Assembly (NCBI GenBank): GCA_002391525.1
Contig: DGFE01000079.1
Coordinates: forward strand, 1-15,699
Direction: 5' to 3'
Source: Competibacteraceae bacterium UBA3908
Lineage (GTDB): Bacteria > Pseudomonadota > Gammaproteobacteria > Competibacterales > Competibacteraceae
DNA length: 15,699 nucleotides
The position numbers were made by a program, and so were the translations under genes. Positions 1-6,854 of this stretch are shown in pieces. Numbering within the stretch: position 1 is the first letter of the stretch; every line of letters starts with the position of its first letter. The notes beneath the pieces were generated by a model. The model was not told where the DNA came from. It worked only from the letters and a program-made list of their open reading frames with translations, and did no database searches.

Positions 1-58
1 CCCACAGAGACCGCCACTATCCTCTTCGGCGGCCGCGTCAGATGTGTATAAGAGACAG
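1..58 (+). other. Illumina Nextera i5 adapter (sequencing artefact)
   Basis: This is library adapter, not genome. Positions 40-58 read AGATGTGTATAAGAGACAG, an exact copy of the 19-bp Tn5 mosaic end used in Nextera kits. Positions 26-39 match the Nextera read-1 sequence TCGTCGGCAGCGTC at 12 of 14 bases. Positions 18-25 are TATCCTCT, which I recognise from memory as the Nextera i5 index S503. Positions 1-17 match the end of the P5 primer at 12 of 17 bases. The mismatches look like low-quality base calls. Any open reading frame starting here is false; one such frame starts at 42 and runs into the thioesterase gene, giving it a spurious N-terminus that begins MCIRDS. Confidence 0.97.
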
Positions 59-60
59 CG

Positions 61-86
61 CCCCCCCTTTTGCAAAGGGGGGTGCC
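61..86. repeat. GC-rich palindrome at the true contig edge
   Basis: A run of C then TTTT, GC, AAA and a run of G forms a near-perfect inverted repeat (six C/G pairs plus three T/A pairs, one extra T). It is followed by a G-rich stretch ending GGGGGATTT near 100-107. Palindromes of this C-run/TTTGCAAA/G-run type often occur as dispersed intergenic repeats in proteobacterial genomes. Lying directly beside the adapter, it fits an assembly that broke at a multicopy repeat. It could also be the terminator of a gene upstream of the contig. Confidence 0.5.
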
Positions 87-173
87 GCGCAAGCGGCGGG
101 GGGATTTAGCTCGACCGGTCAGCGTTTCCACAACTCAAACAGGGTTGCTATATATTGGCGACCACGCCAACCG

Positions 174-199
174 AAAAGCGCGAAAATGCGCGCGTTTTT
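174..199 (+). terminator. terminator-like hairpin upstream of the thioesterase
   Basis: AAAA GCGCG (174-182), a six-base loop, CGCGC (189-193) and then G plus five T (195-199) form a short GC stem flanked by A and T runs, the general shape of an intrinsic terminator. A TATATT box resembling a -10 element lies just upstream at 151-156, without a convincing -35. It may end an upstream transcript, or act as a leader hairpin before the gene starting at 240. The stem is only 5 bp, so certainty is limited. Confidence 0.4.
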
Positions 200-239
200 C
201 CCGAAAAACCCCAACTCACCGACACCATGGGGAACCATC

Positions 240-698
240 ATGTCCTACCGGCAGGAAATCAACGACTATCTCAACCGCCACGTCCCACTGTTCCAAGCCA
301 TGCAAGCGCGGCTGGAACGCTGCGACGACACCGGGTTGACGATGAAAGCGCCGCTGGCGCCGAACATCAACGACAAGGGCATCGCGTTCGGCGGCTCGAT
401 GGCGGCCATCGCCTCGCTGACCGGCTGGGCGCTGACCCGCGTTACGCTGCTCGAACATGGCGAAAGCGCCGAGATCGTGATCACCGACAGCACGCTCAAA
501 TTCCTGCGCCCGGTGCGCGGGGAGATCGTGACCGAGTGCGCGCGACCGGACGCGGCCACGACCGAACGGTTCGTCGACAGCTTCCGCCAGCGCGGCAAGG
601 CCCGCTGGACGGTCGAGGTGATCATTCGCGCCGAAGGCGAGCCGGCGATGACCTTCAGTGGTCAGTACGGAATTTTCACGTCCGAACAAACGGGATAA
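240..698 (+). CDS. hotdog-fold thioesterase, YiiD C-terminal type
   Basis: A 152-residue protein resembling the putative thioesterase domain family found at the C-terminus of E. coli YiiD (a hotdog fold predicted to hydrolyse acyl thioesters). The visible signature is the stretch with N-x-x-x-KGIAFGGS followed by a hydrophobic helix (about residues 39-62), then the strand with LKFLRP and the C-terminal beta strands ending in FSGQYGIF. The size equals one complete hotdog domain, so it is a stand-alone enzyme. I chose ATG 240 because homology starts there; the in-frame extension further upstream runs into adapter sequence. The Shine-Dalgarno match (GGGGAA) is weak. The fused PabB-PabC gene starts 20 bp downstream on the same strand, so the two are probably co-transcribed. 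The substrate cannot be told from sequence. Confidence 0.85.
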   Translation: MSYRQEINDYLNRHVPLFQAMQARLERCDDTGLTMKAPLAPNINDKGIAFGGSMAAIASLTGWALTRVTLLEHGESAEIVITDSTLKFLRPVRGEIVTECARPDAATTERFVDSFRQRGKARWTVEVIIRAEGEPAMTFSGQYGIFTSEQTG

Positions 699-718
699 AT
701 TGGTTTTTCCAGCACGCC

Positions 719-2461
719 ATGTCGGATACCGCATTCATTCAAAAGGGCGCGCGCGGATTCCGCTTCACCGCGCCGGCGCGGATCGTGACGGCCATGCGGC
801 CGGATGAAGTGATTCCGGCGCTGGAAACCATCGAAACGGCGGTGACCCGACACCACCAATACGCCGCCGGCTTCATCGCTTACGAAGCCGCCGCCGCGTA
901 TGGTCTGGCCGTTCACGCCCCGTCGCCGGACCTGCCGCTACTTTGGTTTGGTCTGTACGAGAACGTGAGCGTGATCGAAACCTGGGCGTCCGAGTTTCTC
1001 AATCCGCCACCGTCCGCTGCCTATGCGACGGGTCCCTGGCAACCCGCCATCGGCCGCGCCGCTTACGAAACCGTCGTTAGCCGCGTCAAGGACTATCTCG
1101 CTCGCGGTCACACTTATCAGGTCAACTATACCTTTCCGCTACGGGCCGCGTTTGACGGCGAGCCGCTGGCGTTCCTCGCCGACCTGGCGGCGGTGCAGCG
1201 GACGGAATACGCGGCTTTTATCGACGCCGGCCGGTTTGCCATCTGCTCGGCCTCGCCAGAGTTGTTTTTTCAGTTGGACGGCGAGCGGCTGACCGCGAAA
1301 CCGATGAAGGGAACGGCGGCGCGCGGGTGCACCCTGGCGGAAGACGAGGCCCGCAGCGCCGAGTTGCGGCAATCCGAAAAAAATCGGGCTGAAAACCTGA
1401 TGATCGTGGACATGCTGCGCAACGACCTGGGCCGGATCGCCCGAGTGGGCAGCGTGACCGTGCCCCGGTTGTTCGAGGTGGAACGCTATCCGACCCTGCT
1501 GCAAATGACCTCCACCGTCACCGCCCGAACCGATGCCTCCGTGGCGGAGATTTTGGCGAGTCTGTTTCCCTGCGCTTCGATCACCGGCGCCCCCAAGGTA
1601 CGTAGCATGGAGATCATCCGCGAGCTGGAGCCGCGACCGCGCGGTGTATATACCGGCGCCATCGGCTTCATCGGTCCCGAGCGGCAAGCACGGTTCAGCG
1701 TCGCCATTCGCACGGTGCTGATCGACCGTGAACGGCGACGGGCGACCTATGGCGTGGGCGGCGGCCTGGTGTGGGATTCGGACGCCGGCGGCGAATACGA
1801 GGAATGCCTGTTGAAAGCGCGCGTGCTGACCGCGCGGCAACTTTCGTTTCAATTGCTGGAATCGCTGCTGTGGGAACCGGGCAATGGCTATTTTCTACTG
1901 GAGGCGCACTTGGCACGGTTGGCGGATACGGCCGTTTATTTCAACGTGCCACTCGACCGATCCGCCATCGAGGTTCGCCTGACCGAACTGGCGTCAACCT
2001 TGAGCGAGGCGAGCAAAATCCGGCTGCGGGTCAAGCCGGACGGTGCGTTCGTGGTGGCAACGGAACCGTTGGCCCAAGGGACGCCGCCGCAACCGACACG
2101 AGTGGGTTTGGCTAAAACACCCGTCGATTCGGGCGCGATCTGGCTGTATCACAAAACTACCCGACGCGAACTGTACGACGCCGCCCGCGCCTCCCGGCCG
2201 GATTGCGACGAGGTCATCCTGTGGAACGAACGCGGCGAGTTGACCGAGGCCAGCATGGCGAACGTGGTGCTGGAATTGGGCGACGGATGGGTCACGCCGC
2301 CGGTGACGAGCGGCTTGCTGGCCGGCACTTTTCGGAACTGGCTACTCGCCACCGGTCAAATTCGGGAGCGCGTCCTGACTCGCGCCGATTTGCGCGCGGC
2401 CCGGCGCGTCGCCCTGATCAACTCGGTACGGAAATGGCGGGCGGCCGTTTTCGTTGGCTGA
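719..2461 (+). CDS. pabB: aminodeoxychorismate synthase component I fused to aminodeoxychorismate lyase (PabB-PabC)
   Basis: A 580-residue fusion for p-aminobenzoate (folate) synthesis in the cytoplasm. Residues about 1-370 are the chorismate-binding domain: YQVNYTFPLR, SASPELFF, KPMKGTAARG, SEKNRAENLMIVDMLRNDLG, SITGAPK and GVGGGLVWDS followed by the metal-site acidic cluster (Glu359-Glu362). Lys197 in PMKGT separates PabB from TrpE, which has Ala there. Residues about 376-580 are a class IV PLP fold (FLLEAHLARLADTA, then Lys479 in YHKTTRRELYD as the expected Schiff-base lysine, then ELTEASMANVVL and TSGLLAGTFR). This half is shorter than stand-alone PabC, which is usual for such fusions. 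The glutaminase partner PabA is not in the window. The start at 719 fits the N-terminus of homologues, although no strong ribosome-binding site is visible. It likely shares a transcript with the thioesterase. Confidence 0.93.
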   Translation: MSDTAFIQKGARGFRFTAPARIVTAMRPDEVIPALETIETAVTRHHQYAAGFIAYEAAAAYGLAVHAPSPDLPLLWFGLYENVSVIETWASEFLNPPPSAAYATGPWQPAIGRAAYETVVSRVKDYLARGHTYQVNYTFPLRAAFDGEPLAFLADLAAVQRTEYAAFIDAGRFAICSASPELFFQLDGERLTAKPMKGTAARGCTLAEDEARSAELRQSEKNRAENLMIVDMLRNDLGRIARVGSVTVPRLFEVERYPTLLQMTSTVTARTDASVAEILASLFPCASITGAPKVRSMEIIRELEPRPRGVYTGAIGFIGPERQARFSVAIRTVLIDRERRRATYGVGGGLVWDSDAGGEYEECLLKARVLTARQLSFQLLESLLWEPGNGYFLLEAHLARLADTAVYFNVPLDRSAIEVRLTELASTLSEASKIRLRVKPDGAFVVATEPLAQGTPPQPTRVGLAKTPVDSGAIWLYHKTTRRELYDAARASRPDCDEVILWNERGELTEASMANVVLELGDGWVTPPVTSGLLAGTFRNWLLATGQIRERVLTRADLRAARRVALINSVRKWRAAVFVG

Positions 2462-2694
2462 ATTTTATTACTCGGAACCCATTGTCCTTCAAATGCAACT
2501 GCGTATGAGGTTCCAGCGATTACTCCGTAATGACCCCCATGGGGCGAGGGGAGTTTTCGCATAGGCTCCGAGCTTGCGCGAACGCTGATTAGGCAAATCG
2601 CGCGGACCGTGATACAGTTCCGTGCAAGTTTGTCGCCGCGCGACCTGGTCCGCGCCCTGAGTTTCCCGGCTGATTCCTGTTGGAATCGTCGCGG

Positions 2695-2712
2695 GTGGGT
2701 CATCCGACCCAC
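2695..2712 (+). terminator. 7-bp hairpin downstream of pabB-pabC
   Basis: GTGGGTC (2695-2701), a four-base loop and GACCCAC (2706-2712) form a perfect stem followed by GTTTCT. The T run is short, so it is only a weak intrinsic-terminator candidate and lies about 230 bp after the preceding stop codon. Confidence 0.3.
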
Positions 2713-2890
2713 GTTTCTCCTGCAAACCTGTCGTGGCCCGTCCCCCGCCGGGGATTCCCCGAACTTCCATCAATCACGTTACGTCCGCCTGGATCGGCTT
2801 CGCGCCCCGCGCCAGAGCAGGCGGATACAGGAATAATGCTTGCTTTTTGCCTGTCTCGGGCTGACCGACGACCCGGCGCGCGTCCTGGTC

Positions 2891-2920
2891 GCCGACAGTA
2901 CCCGCAATCACGTTGTCGGC
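2891..2920 (+). promoter_or_regulatory. leader hairpin upstream of the RRM protein gene
   Basis: GCCGACA (2891-2897) pairs perfectly with TGTCGGC (2914-2920) across a 16-base loop. It lies 22 bases before the Shine-Dalgarno GGGAG (2943-2947). Bacterial RRM proteins are often cold- or stress-regulated through their leaders, so a role in translation or RNA stability is possible, but only the inverted repeat is seen here. Confidence 0.3.
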
Positions 2921-2954
2921 AGGCTTACCACCCCGCGAAATCGGGAGATCACAC

Positions 2955-3221
2955 ATGAAGACGATTTTTATCGGCAATCTGCCCCCGGACGCCACGGAAG
3001 ACGAGGTAAACCAGATGTTTTCGGCGCACGGGCGCGTGCGTTCGCTCCGGCTGGTGCGAGACGTATTCAGCGGAGCCTGCCGCGGCTTCGGGTTCGTGGA
3101 GATGGAAGGACACGAAGCGCGGGCCGCCATCGGCGCGCTCAACGGCTGGGAATTGCGCGGCCAGCGGCTGAAGGTGAACGAAGAGCGGCCCAAGGAGCGC
3201 GCCGGCGGTCGACGCCGCTAA
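2955..3221 (+). CDS. small RRM-domain RNA-binding protein
   Basis: An 88-residue protein made of one RNA recognition motif, like the small glycine-rich or cold-inducible RNA-binding proteins of cyanobacteria and many proteobacteria. RNP2 is IFIGNL (residues 4-9) and RNP1 is RGFGFVEM (43-50), with the aromatic residues that stack on RNA (Phe5, Phe45, Phe47) present. The C-terminus is a short basic tail (KERAGGRRR) rather than a long Gly-rich domain. The start at 2955 is set by GGGAG at 2943-2947, 7 bases upstream; an in-frame ATG at 2913 lacks such a site and would add residues outside the domain. It appears monocistronic, with a leader hairpin before it and a strong hairpin after it. RNA targets are unknown. 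Confidence 0.93.
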   Translation: MKTIFIGNLPPDATEDEVNQMFSAHGRVRSLRLVRDVFSGACRGFGFVEMEGHEARAAIGALNGWELRGQRLKVNEERPKERAGGRRR

Positions 3222-3242
3222 GGCGCGGCCACCCAAACCAAC

Positions 3243-3273
3243 GGTCGACGCCGGTCGGCGGCCGGCCTCGACC
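3243..3273 (+). terminator. strong hairpin after the RRM protein gene
   Basis: GGTCGACGCCGG (3243-3254) pairs with CCGGCCTCGACC (3262-3273) at 11 of 12 positions across a 7-base loop, starting 21 bases after the stop codon. There is no T run, so it may be a 3' stability element or a Rho-assisted terminator rather than a classical intrinsic one. The 12-mer CGGTCGACGCCG that forms its left arm (3242-3253) also occurs at the very end of the coding region (3206-3217). Confidence 0.45.
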
Positions 3274-3368
3274 CGTCGCTGTCAATCCGACGGATTCCTA
3301 CCAGCCGACAGGCGGGCGCCGCGTTAGAATAGTAGTCGAGGCGCGCGGTCGCTTTCTGGAGGCTTGCC

Positions 3369-4892
3369 ATGGTCACTCTCGATCTGCCCGGCTTTGTCAC
3401 GACCTTCCTGGCCGTGATGGCGGCGTTGTTCGTCTTCGCCGTCGGCGTCGGCGTCCTGCTGATCGCCATTCTCTATCTCATCGACATCACCCAGACCCAG
3501 CACGCCATCCGCCGCAATTTTCCGGTCATCGGGCGGCTGCGTTACCGGTTGGAACATCTGGGGGTGTTCTTCCGCCAGTATTTTTCCGCCATGGACCGGG
3601 AGGAAATGCCGTTCAACCGGGCGCAACGCGCCTGGGTCTACCGGGCGGCGAAGAATCTGGCCAACACCCAACCCTTCGGCTCCACCCGCGACCTGCGTCC
3701 GCCCGGCACGATCCTGTTCGCCAACGCCACCTTTCCGACGCTCGATGCCGAACCGGCGTCCGCCAAACCACTGGTGATCGGCCCGGCTTGCACCCAGCCC
3801 TTCCCGGCGCGCAGCTTTTTCAACATCTCGGCCATGAGCTACGGCGCGATTTCCAAACCCGCTGTGCTGGCCCTGTCGAACGGCGCGCGGCTGGCCGGGT
3901 GCTGGATGAACACCGGCGAGGGCGGCCTGTCGCCCTATCACCTGGAAGGCGGCGCCGATCTGATCTTTCAAATCGGCACGGCGAAGTACGGGGTGTGCGA
4001 CGGACAAGGCGGCCTGGACGAGGCCAAACTGCGAGCGGTGGCGGCCCATCCGCAGGTGCGGCTGTTCGAGATCAAGCTGAGCCAGGGAGCGAAGCCGGGC
4101 AAGGGCGGCATTCTGCCGGCAGCCAAGGTAACGCCGGAAATCGCCGCCATTCGCGGCATTCCGGTCGGCCGGGATTCCCGCAGTCCCAACCGCCATCCCG
4201 AAATCGCCGACGCGGGCGCACTGCTGGATTTCATTGACCGGGTTCGCTCCATCACCGGCAAGCCCACCGGCTTCAAGCAGGTCATCGGCGATCCGCGCTG
4301 GCTCGACGAGTTGTGCCGGGAGATCGACCGCCGGGGTCCGGCCAGCGCCCCCGATTTCATCACCGTGGACAGCGCCGACGGCGGCACCGGCGCGGCGCCG
4401 ATGAGTCTGCTCGACTACGTCGGGTTGCCGATCCAGGAAAGCCTGCCGCTGGTGGTGGACAAGCTGGCCGAGTATGGATTGCGCGAGCGCGTCCGGGTAA
4501 TCGCCTCCGGCAAGCTGGTCACGGCTGGCGAAGTCGCCTGGGCGCTGTGCGTGGGGGCGGATTTCGTCAACTCGGCGCGAGGCTTTCTGTTCGCGCTCGG
4601 CTGCATTCAGTCCATGCAATGCGACAAGAACACCTGTCCCGCCGGGATCACCACCCACAATCCCCGACTGCAGCGGGGTCTGGATACGGCGGACAAGGCC
4701 GAACGGGTGCGGCATTACGTGGAGAACATGCGCCACGAGGTGGAGATCATCGCCCACGCCTGCGGCGCGGCGGATCCCCGGCAGCTCCGGCGCGAGCATT
4801 GCCGGATCGTGGTCGGTCCCGGCCACTCGATCCCGCTGAACGAACTCTATCGGCGGGATGAGCAACCACCGCGTCAGCTGGAAGCCGCCTGA
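3369..4892 (+). CDS. membrane-anchored FMN-binding glutamate synthase-like protein
   Basis: A 507-residue protein of the FMN-binding glutamate synthase family, the stand-alone counterpart of the GltB central domain (like B. subtilis YerD). A hydrophobic segment at about residues 9-38 should anchor it to the membrane, leaving the TIM-barrel domain (about 100-485) in the cytoplasm. Visible motifs are SAMSYGAISKPA, NTGEGGLSPYH, the IKLSQGAKPGKGG loop, TVDSADGGTGAAP and the 3Fe-4S ligands Cys412, Cys418 and Cys423 with GltB spacing (C-x5-C-x4-C, then PAGITTHNP). The glutaminase domain of true GltB is absent, so glutamine-dependent glutamate synthesis is unlikely on its own; the physiological reaction of this family is not settled. 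The start is supported by GGAGG at 3358-3362, 6 bases upstream, and a TAGAAT box lies at 3325-3330. The FabH-like gene follows after 31 bp, probably in one operon. Confidence 0.92.
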   Translation: MVTLDLPGFVTTFLAVMAALFVFAVGVGVLLIAILYLIDITQTQHAIRRNFPVIGRLRYRLEHLGVFFRQYFSAMDREEMPFNRAQRAWVYRAAKNLANTQPFGSTRDLRPPGTILFANATFPTLDAEPASAKPLVIGPACTQPFPARSFFNISAMSYGAISKPAVLALSNGARLAGCWMNTGEGGLSPYHLEGGADLIFQIGTAKYGVCDGQGGLDEAKLRAVAAHPQVRLFEIKLSQGAKPGKGGILPAAKVTPEIAAIRGIPVGRDSRSPNRHPEIADAGALLDFIDRVRSITGKPTGFKQVIGDPRWLDELCREIDRRGPASAPDFITVDSADGGTGAAPMSLLDYVGLPIQESLPLVVDKLAEYGLRERVRVIASGKLVTAGEVAWALCVGADFVNSARGFLFALGCIQSMQCDKNTCPAGITTHNPRLQRGLDTADKAERVRHYVENMRHEVEIIAHACGAADPRQLRREHCRIVVGPGHSIPLNELYRRDEQPPRQLEAA

Positions 4893-4923
4893 GATCGAGG
4901 TCGCTGGTCATTCGGAGGCTGCG

Positions 4924-5973
4924 ATGCGCCACGCCCGGATCATCGGCACCGGGAGTTACGTTCCGGAACGGCTGCTGACCAACGCCGACTTCGACCGGCT
5001 GCTGGGCGAGCCGGTCGACGCCTGGCTGGTGGCAAACGTCGGGATTCGCGAACGCCACTTGATGGCCGAGGATCAGGTCACCTCGGATTTGGCGGTCGCC
5101 GCCGGACGCATCGCGCTGGAACGGGCCGGTCTGGAGCCAAACGATCTCGACCGAATCATCGTCGCCACCGACACGCCGGATTATCTCAGCCCGGCCACGG
5201 CGGCGGTGGTACAGGCCAAGCTGGGGGCGTCGCGCGCTGGAGTGTTCGACGTAAACAGCGCCTGCGCCGGCTGGGTCATCGCCCTGGATCTGGCGGCCAA
5301 GACCATCCTCACCGAACCCGAGGAACGCTTCCTGCTGGTGATCGGCGCGTATGGGATGAGCCGGTTTCTGGACTGGGGCGACAAGAAGACCGTCACCCTG
5401 TTCGCCGACGGCGCGGGGGCGGTGGTGGTCGGCGCCGGTTCACAACCGGGCTGGCTGGCGACCGTCCTGGCCGCCACCGGCGAATACCACGACGCGCTTG
5501 GCATCTACACCGGCGGGACCTATCGGCCGGCCACCGCCGCCAATGTCGCTCAGTACGGTCCCCCCAGCGTGCGGTTCGTGCGCAAGTTCCCGGCGACCTT
5601 CAATACCGAGCAATGGCCGCCGTTGATCGAACGGTTGCTGACCAAGGCCAGCGCCGCGACCGGAACCCGGTTGGGACCGGACGACGTGGATCATTACTAC
5701 TTCACCCAGGTCAACCTGCGCACCATCGAAGCCACGATGGCGGCGCTGCGGCAGCCGCTCGAAAAAACCCATTGCATCATGGACAAGTGGGGCTACACCG
5801 GTTCGGCTTGTATCCCGATGGCCCTGGACGACGCCATCGCCCAGGGTAAAGGCCCCAAACCGGGATCGCTGGTGCTGTTTTGCGCCAGCGGCGGGGGCAT
5901 CGCCCTGGCGGCTTCGCTGTGGCGGTGGCGTGGCCACAATCACTGCCAGCCCCGCCTGAAGCCAGGAGCGTAG
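4924..5973 (+). CDS. FabH-like beta-ketoacyl-ACP synthase III family protein with altered active site
   Basis: A 349-residue thiolase-fold protein of the KAS III family, which in FabH condenses acyl-CoA with malonyl-ACP. The N-terminus (IIGTGSYVPERLLTNADF) and nucleophile region (DVNSACAGW, Cys114) are typical. By ungapped hand alignment to E. coli FabH, the PHQAN motif reads FTQVN, so the catalytic His is Thr261. HGNTSAASVP reads WGYTGSACIP, so the catalytic Asn is Tyr291. The FabH decarboxylating pair is therefore missing. The protein may be an acyltransferase or a ketosynthase with a different mechanism. I chose ATG 4924 because GGAGG lies at 4914-4918 and the KAS III fold starts there; the frame is open upstream to 4858 inside the previous gene. 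It is the second gene after the GltB-like gene, and a palindromic repeat follows the stop codon. Confidence 0.88.
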   Translation: MRHARIIGTGSYVPERLLTNADFDRLLGEPVDAWLVANVGIRERHLMAEDQVTSDLAVAAGRIALERAGLEPNDLDRIIVATDTPDYLSPATAAVVQAKLGASRAGVFDVNSACAGWVIALDLAAKTILTEPEERFLLVIGAYGMSRFLDWGDKKTVTLFADGAGAVVVGAGSQPGWLATVLAATGEYHDALGIYTGGTYRPATAANVAQYGPPSVRFVRKFPATFNTEQWPPLIERLLTKASAATGTRLGPDDVDHYYFTQVNLRTIEATMAALRQPLEKTHCIMDKWGYTGSACIPMALDDAIAQGKGPKPGSLVLFCASGGGIALAASLWRWRGHNHCQPRLKPGA

Positions 5974-5986
5974 GGTGTAGGGTATA

Positions 5987-6089
5987 GGTGGGCATTGCCC
6001 ACCCTACTCCAGTCAGCCCAACACCGCCGGAGCAGATGTAGGGTGGGCATTGCCCACCGTCTCCAGTCAGCCCAACACCGCCGGAGCAG
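5987..6089. repeat. tandemly duplicated palindromic repeat (two units of about 55 bp)
   Basis: GGTGGGCATTGCCCACC occurs at 5987-6003 and 6042-6058, each with 8-bp arms around one base. Each copy is followed by the same 29-base stretch (6007-6035 and 6061-6089) starting CTCCAGTCAGCCCAACACC. The unit lies between two convergent genes and may serve as a bidirectional terminator or stability hairpin, but there is no T run. The second 29-base copy contains the stop codon and last codons of the response regulator on the minus strand. Similar GGTGGGCA-type palindromes are known as dispersed intergenic repeats in several bacterial groups. Confidence 0.85.
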
Positions 6090-6813
6090 TAACCCCCGCC
6101 CTTCGTCCGTGCGACCCCATCTCAACGGCCCGAAATCCCGACTGAGCCTTTTCTCTGTCGACGGCGGGTATCAAACCCCGGCGCGTGGCTTCGATCACCG
6201 CCTGGGTGCGGTTGCCGGCGCTCAGCGCCCGCAGGACGGCGGCGACGTGCAGCTTCACCGTGCCTTCCGCCACGTTCAGGCGCTTACAGATGGCCTTGTT
6301 GGACAAGCCCTGCCCCATCAGGCGCAGCACTTCCAACTGCCGGGGCGTCAGTCCGCCAGCCTCCTTCTCCTCCACGACCGCGGTCGCCTGACTCGAAGCG
6401 GTTGCCAACGCTTCCAGGGCCGCCAGCAAGGCGCGGGGAACGTACACCTCGCCGGCCAACGCCAGGCGTAAGGCCGTGATCATCTCGCGACTGCTGGACG
6501 ACTTCGGAATATAGCCCATCGCGCCCGCCGCCAAAGCCTGCCGGACATTCAAGGCATCCTCCGAGGCCGACAAGATGATCAGGGGCACCGTCGGTCGGAG
6601 TTCATGCAATTCGGGTAATGCGCACAAGCCGTTCAAGCCGGGCAAGTTCAAGTCCAGCAGAATCAGATCCAGATCGTGGTAATGGGCGGCCAGGCGGATA
6701 GCTTCCCTGGCGGTCGCGGCTTCGATCACCACGGCCGTGCTGTCGAACTGCCGGAGTACGTGTAGCAGCGCTTCGCGGAACAAGGTATGGTCATCGATGA
6801 GGAGGATGCGCAT
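6067..6813 (-). CDS. LuxR/NarL-family two-component response regulator
   Basis: A 248-residue DNA-binding response regulator. The receiver domain (about residues 1-120) has the acidic pair Asp7/Asp8, phosphoacceptor Asp54 (ILLDLNLPGLNG), Ser in ILSAS and Lys in YIPKSSS. A linker leads to the LuxR-type helix-turn-helix (about 155-215: LTPRQLEVLRLMGQGLSNKAI, then NVAEGTVKLHVAAVL). The start was set at ATG 6813 because MRILLIDDH is the usual beginning of a receiver; an upstream in-frame start at 6867 would overlap the preceding gene. No clear Shine-Dalgarno is visible. The last residues (about VTAPAVLG) and the stop are encoded inside the duplicated repeat. It is the last gene of a leftward group with DUF1127 (41 bp upstream) and a hybrid histidine kinase, its possible partner. 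Confidence 0.92.
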   Translation of the reverse strand: MRILLIDDHTLFREALLHVLRQFDSTAVVIEAATAREAIRLAAHYHDLDLILLDLNLPGLNGLCALPELHELRPTVPLIILSASEDALNVRQALAAGAMGYIPKSSSSREMITALRLALAGEVYVPRALLAALEALATASSQATAVVEEKEAGGLTPRQLEVLRLMGQGLSNKAICKRLNVAEGTVKLHVAAVLRALSAGNRTQAVIEATRRGLIPAVDREKAQSGFRAVEMGSHGRRAGVTAPAVLG

Positions 6814-6854
6814 GGCGGAAACTCGAGTCGCAATGGAATAGCAATGCGTGAAGG

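Larger units (their letters stand above)
2462..2954. other. gene-poor stretch between pabB-pabC and the RNA-binding protein gene
   Basis: About 490 bp with no convincing gene. Short frames on both strands have no recognisable domain or good start. It holds a 7-bp hairpin at 2695-2712, a leader hairpin at 2891-2920 and an AATAAT box at 2832-2837 that could be a -10 element for the downstream gene, though no -35 stands out. It may include the 3' end of the upstream transcript, a long 5' leader of the RRM gene, or a dispersed repeat. Confidence 0.5.

Noticed and set aside
42..239. N-terminal extension of the thioesterase frame
   Set aside because: It starts inside adapter sequence (MCIRDS is the translated mosaic end) and has no homology to the family.
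719..2461. Anthranilate synthase component I (TrpE)
   Set aside because: The motif is PMKGT with Lys rather than PIAGT, and the C-terminal PLP lyase domain belongs to p-aminobenzoate synthesis.
2840..4237. 465-codon plus-strand frame overlapping the RRM and GltB-like genes
   Set aside because: It crosses two well-supported genes in another frame and has an Arg-rich composition without domains.
3324..4865. 513-codon open frame on the minus strand
   Set aside because: Antisense to the GltB-like gene, which has all expected motifs; no domain is recognisable in the antisense product.
5987..6089. CRISPR or insertion-sequence end
   Set aside because: Only two units with no unique spacers, no transposase and no target-site duplication; better explained as a duplicated intergenic palindrome.
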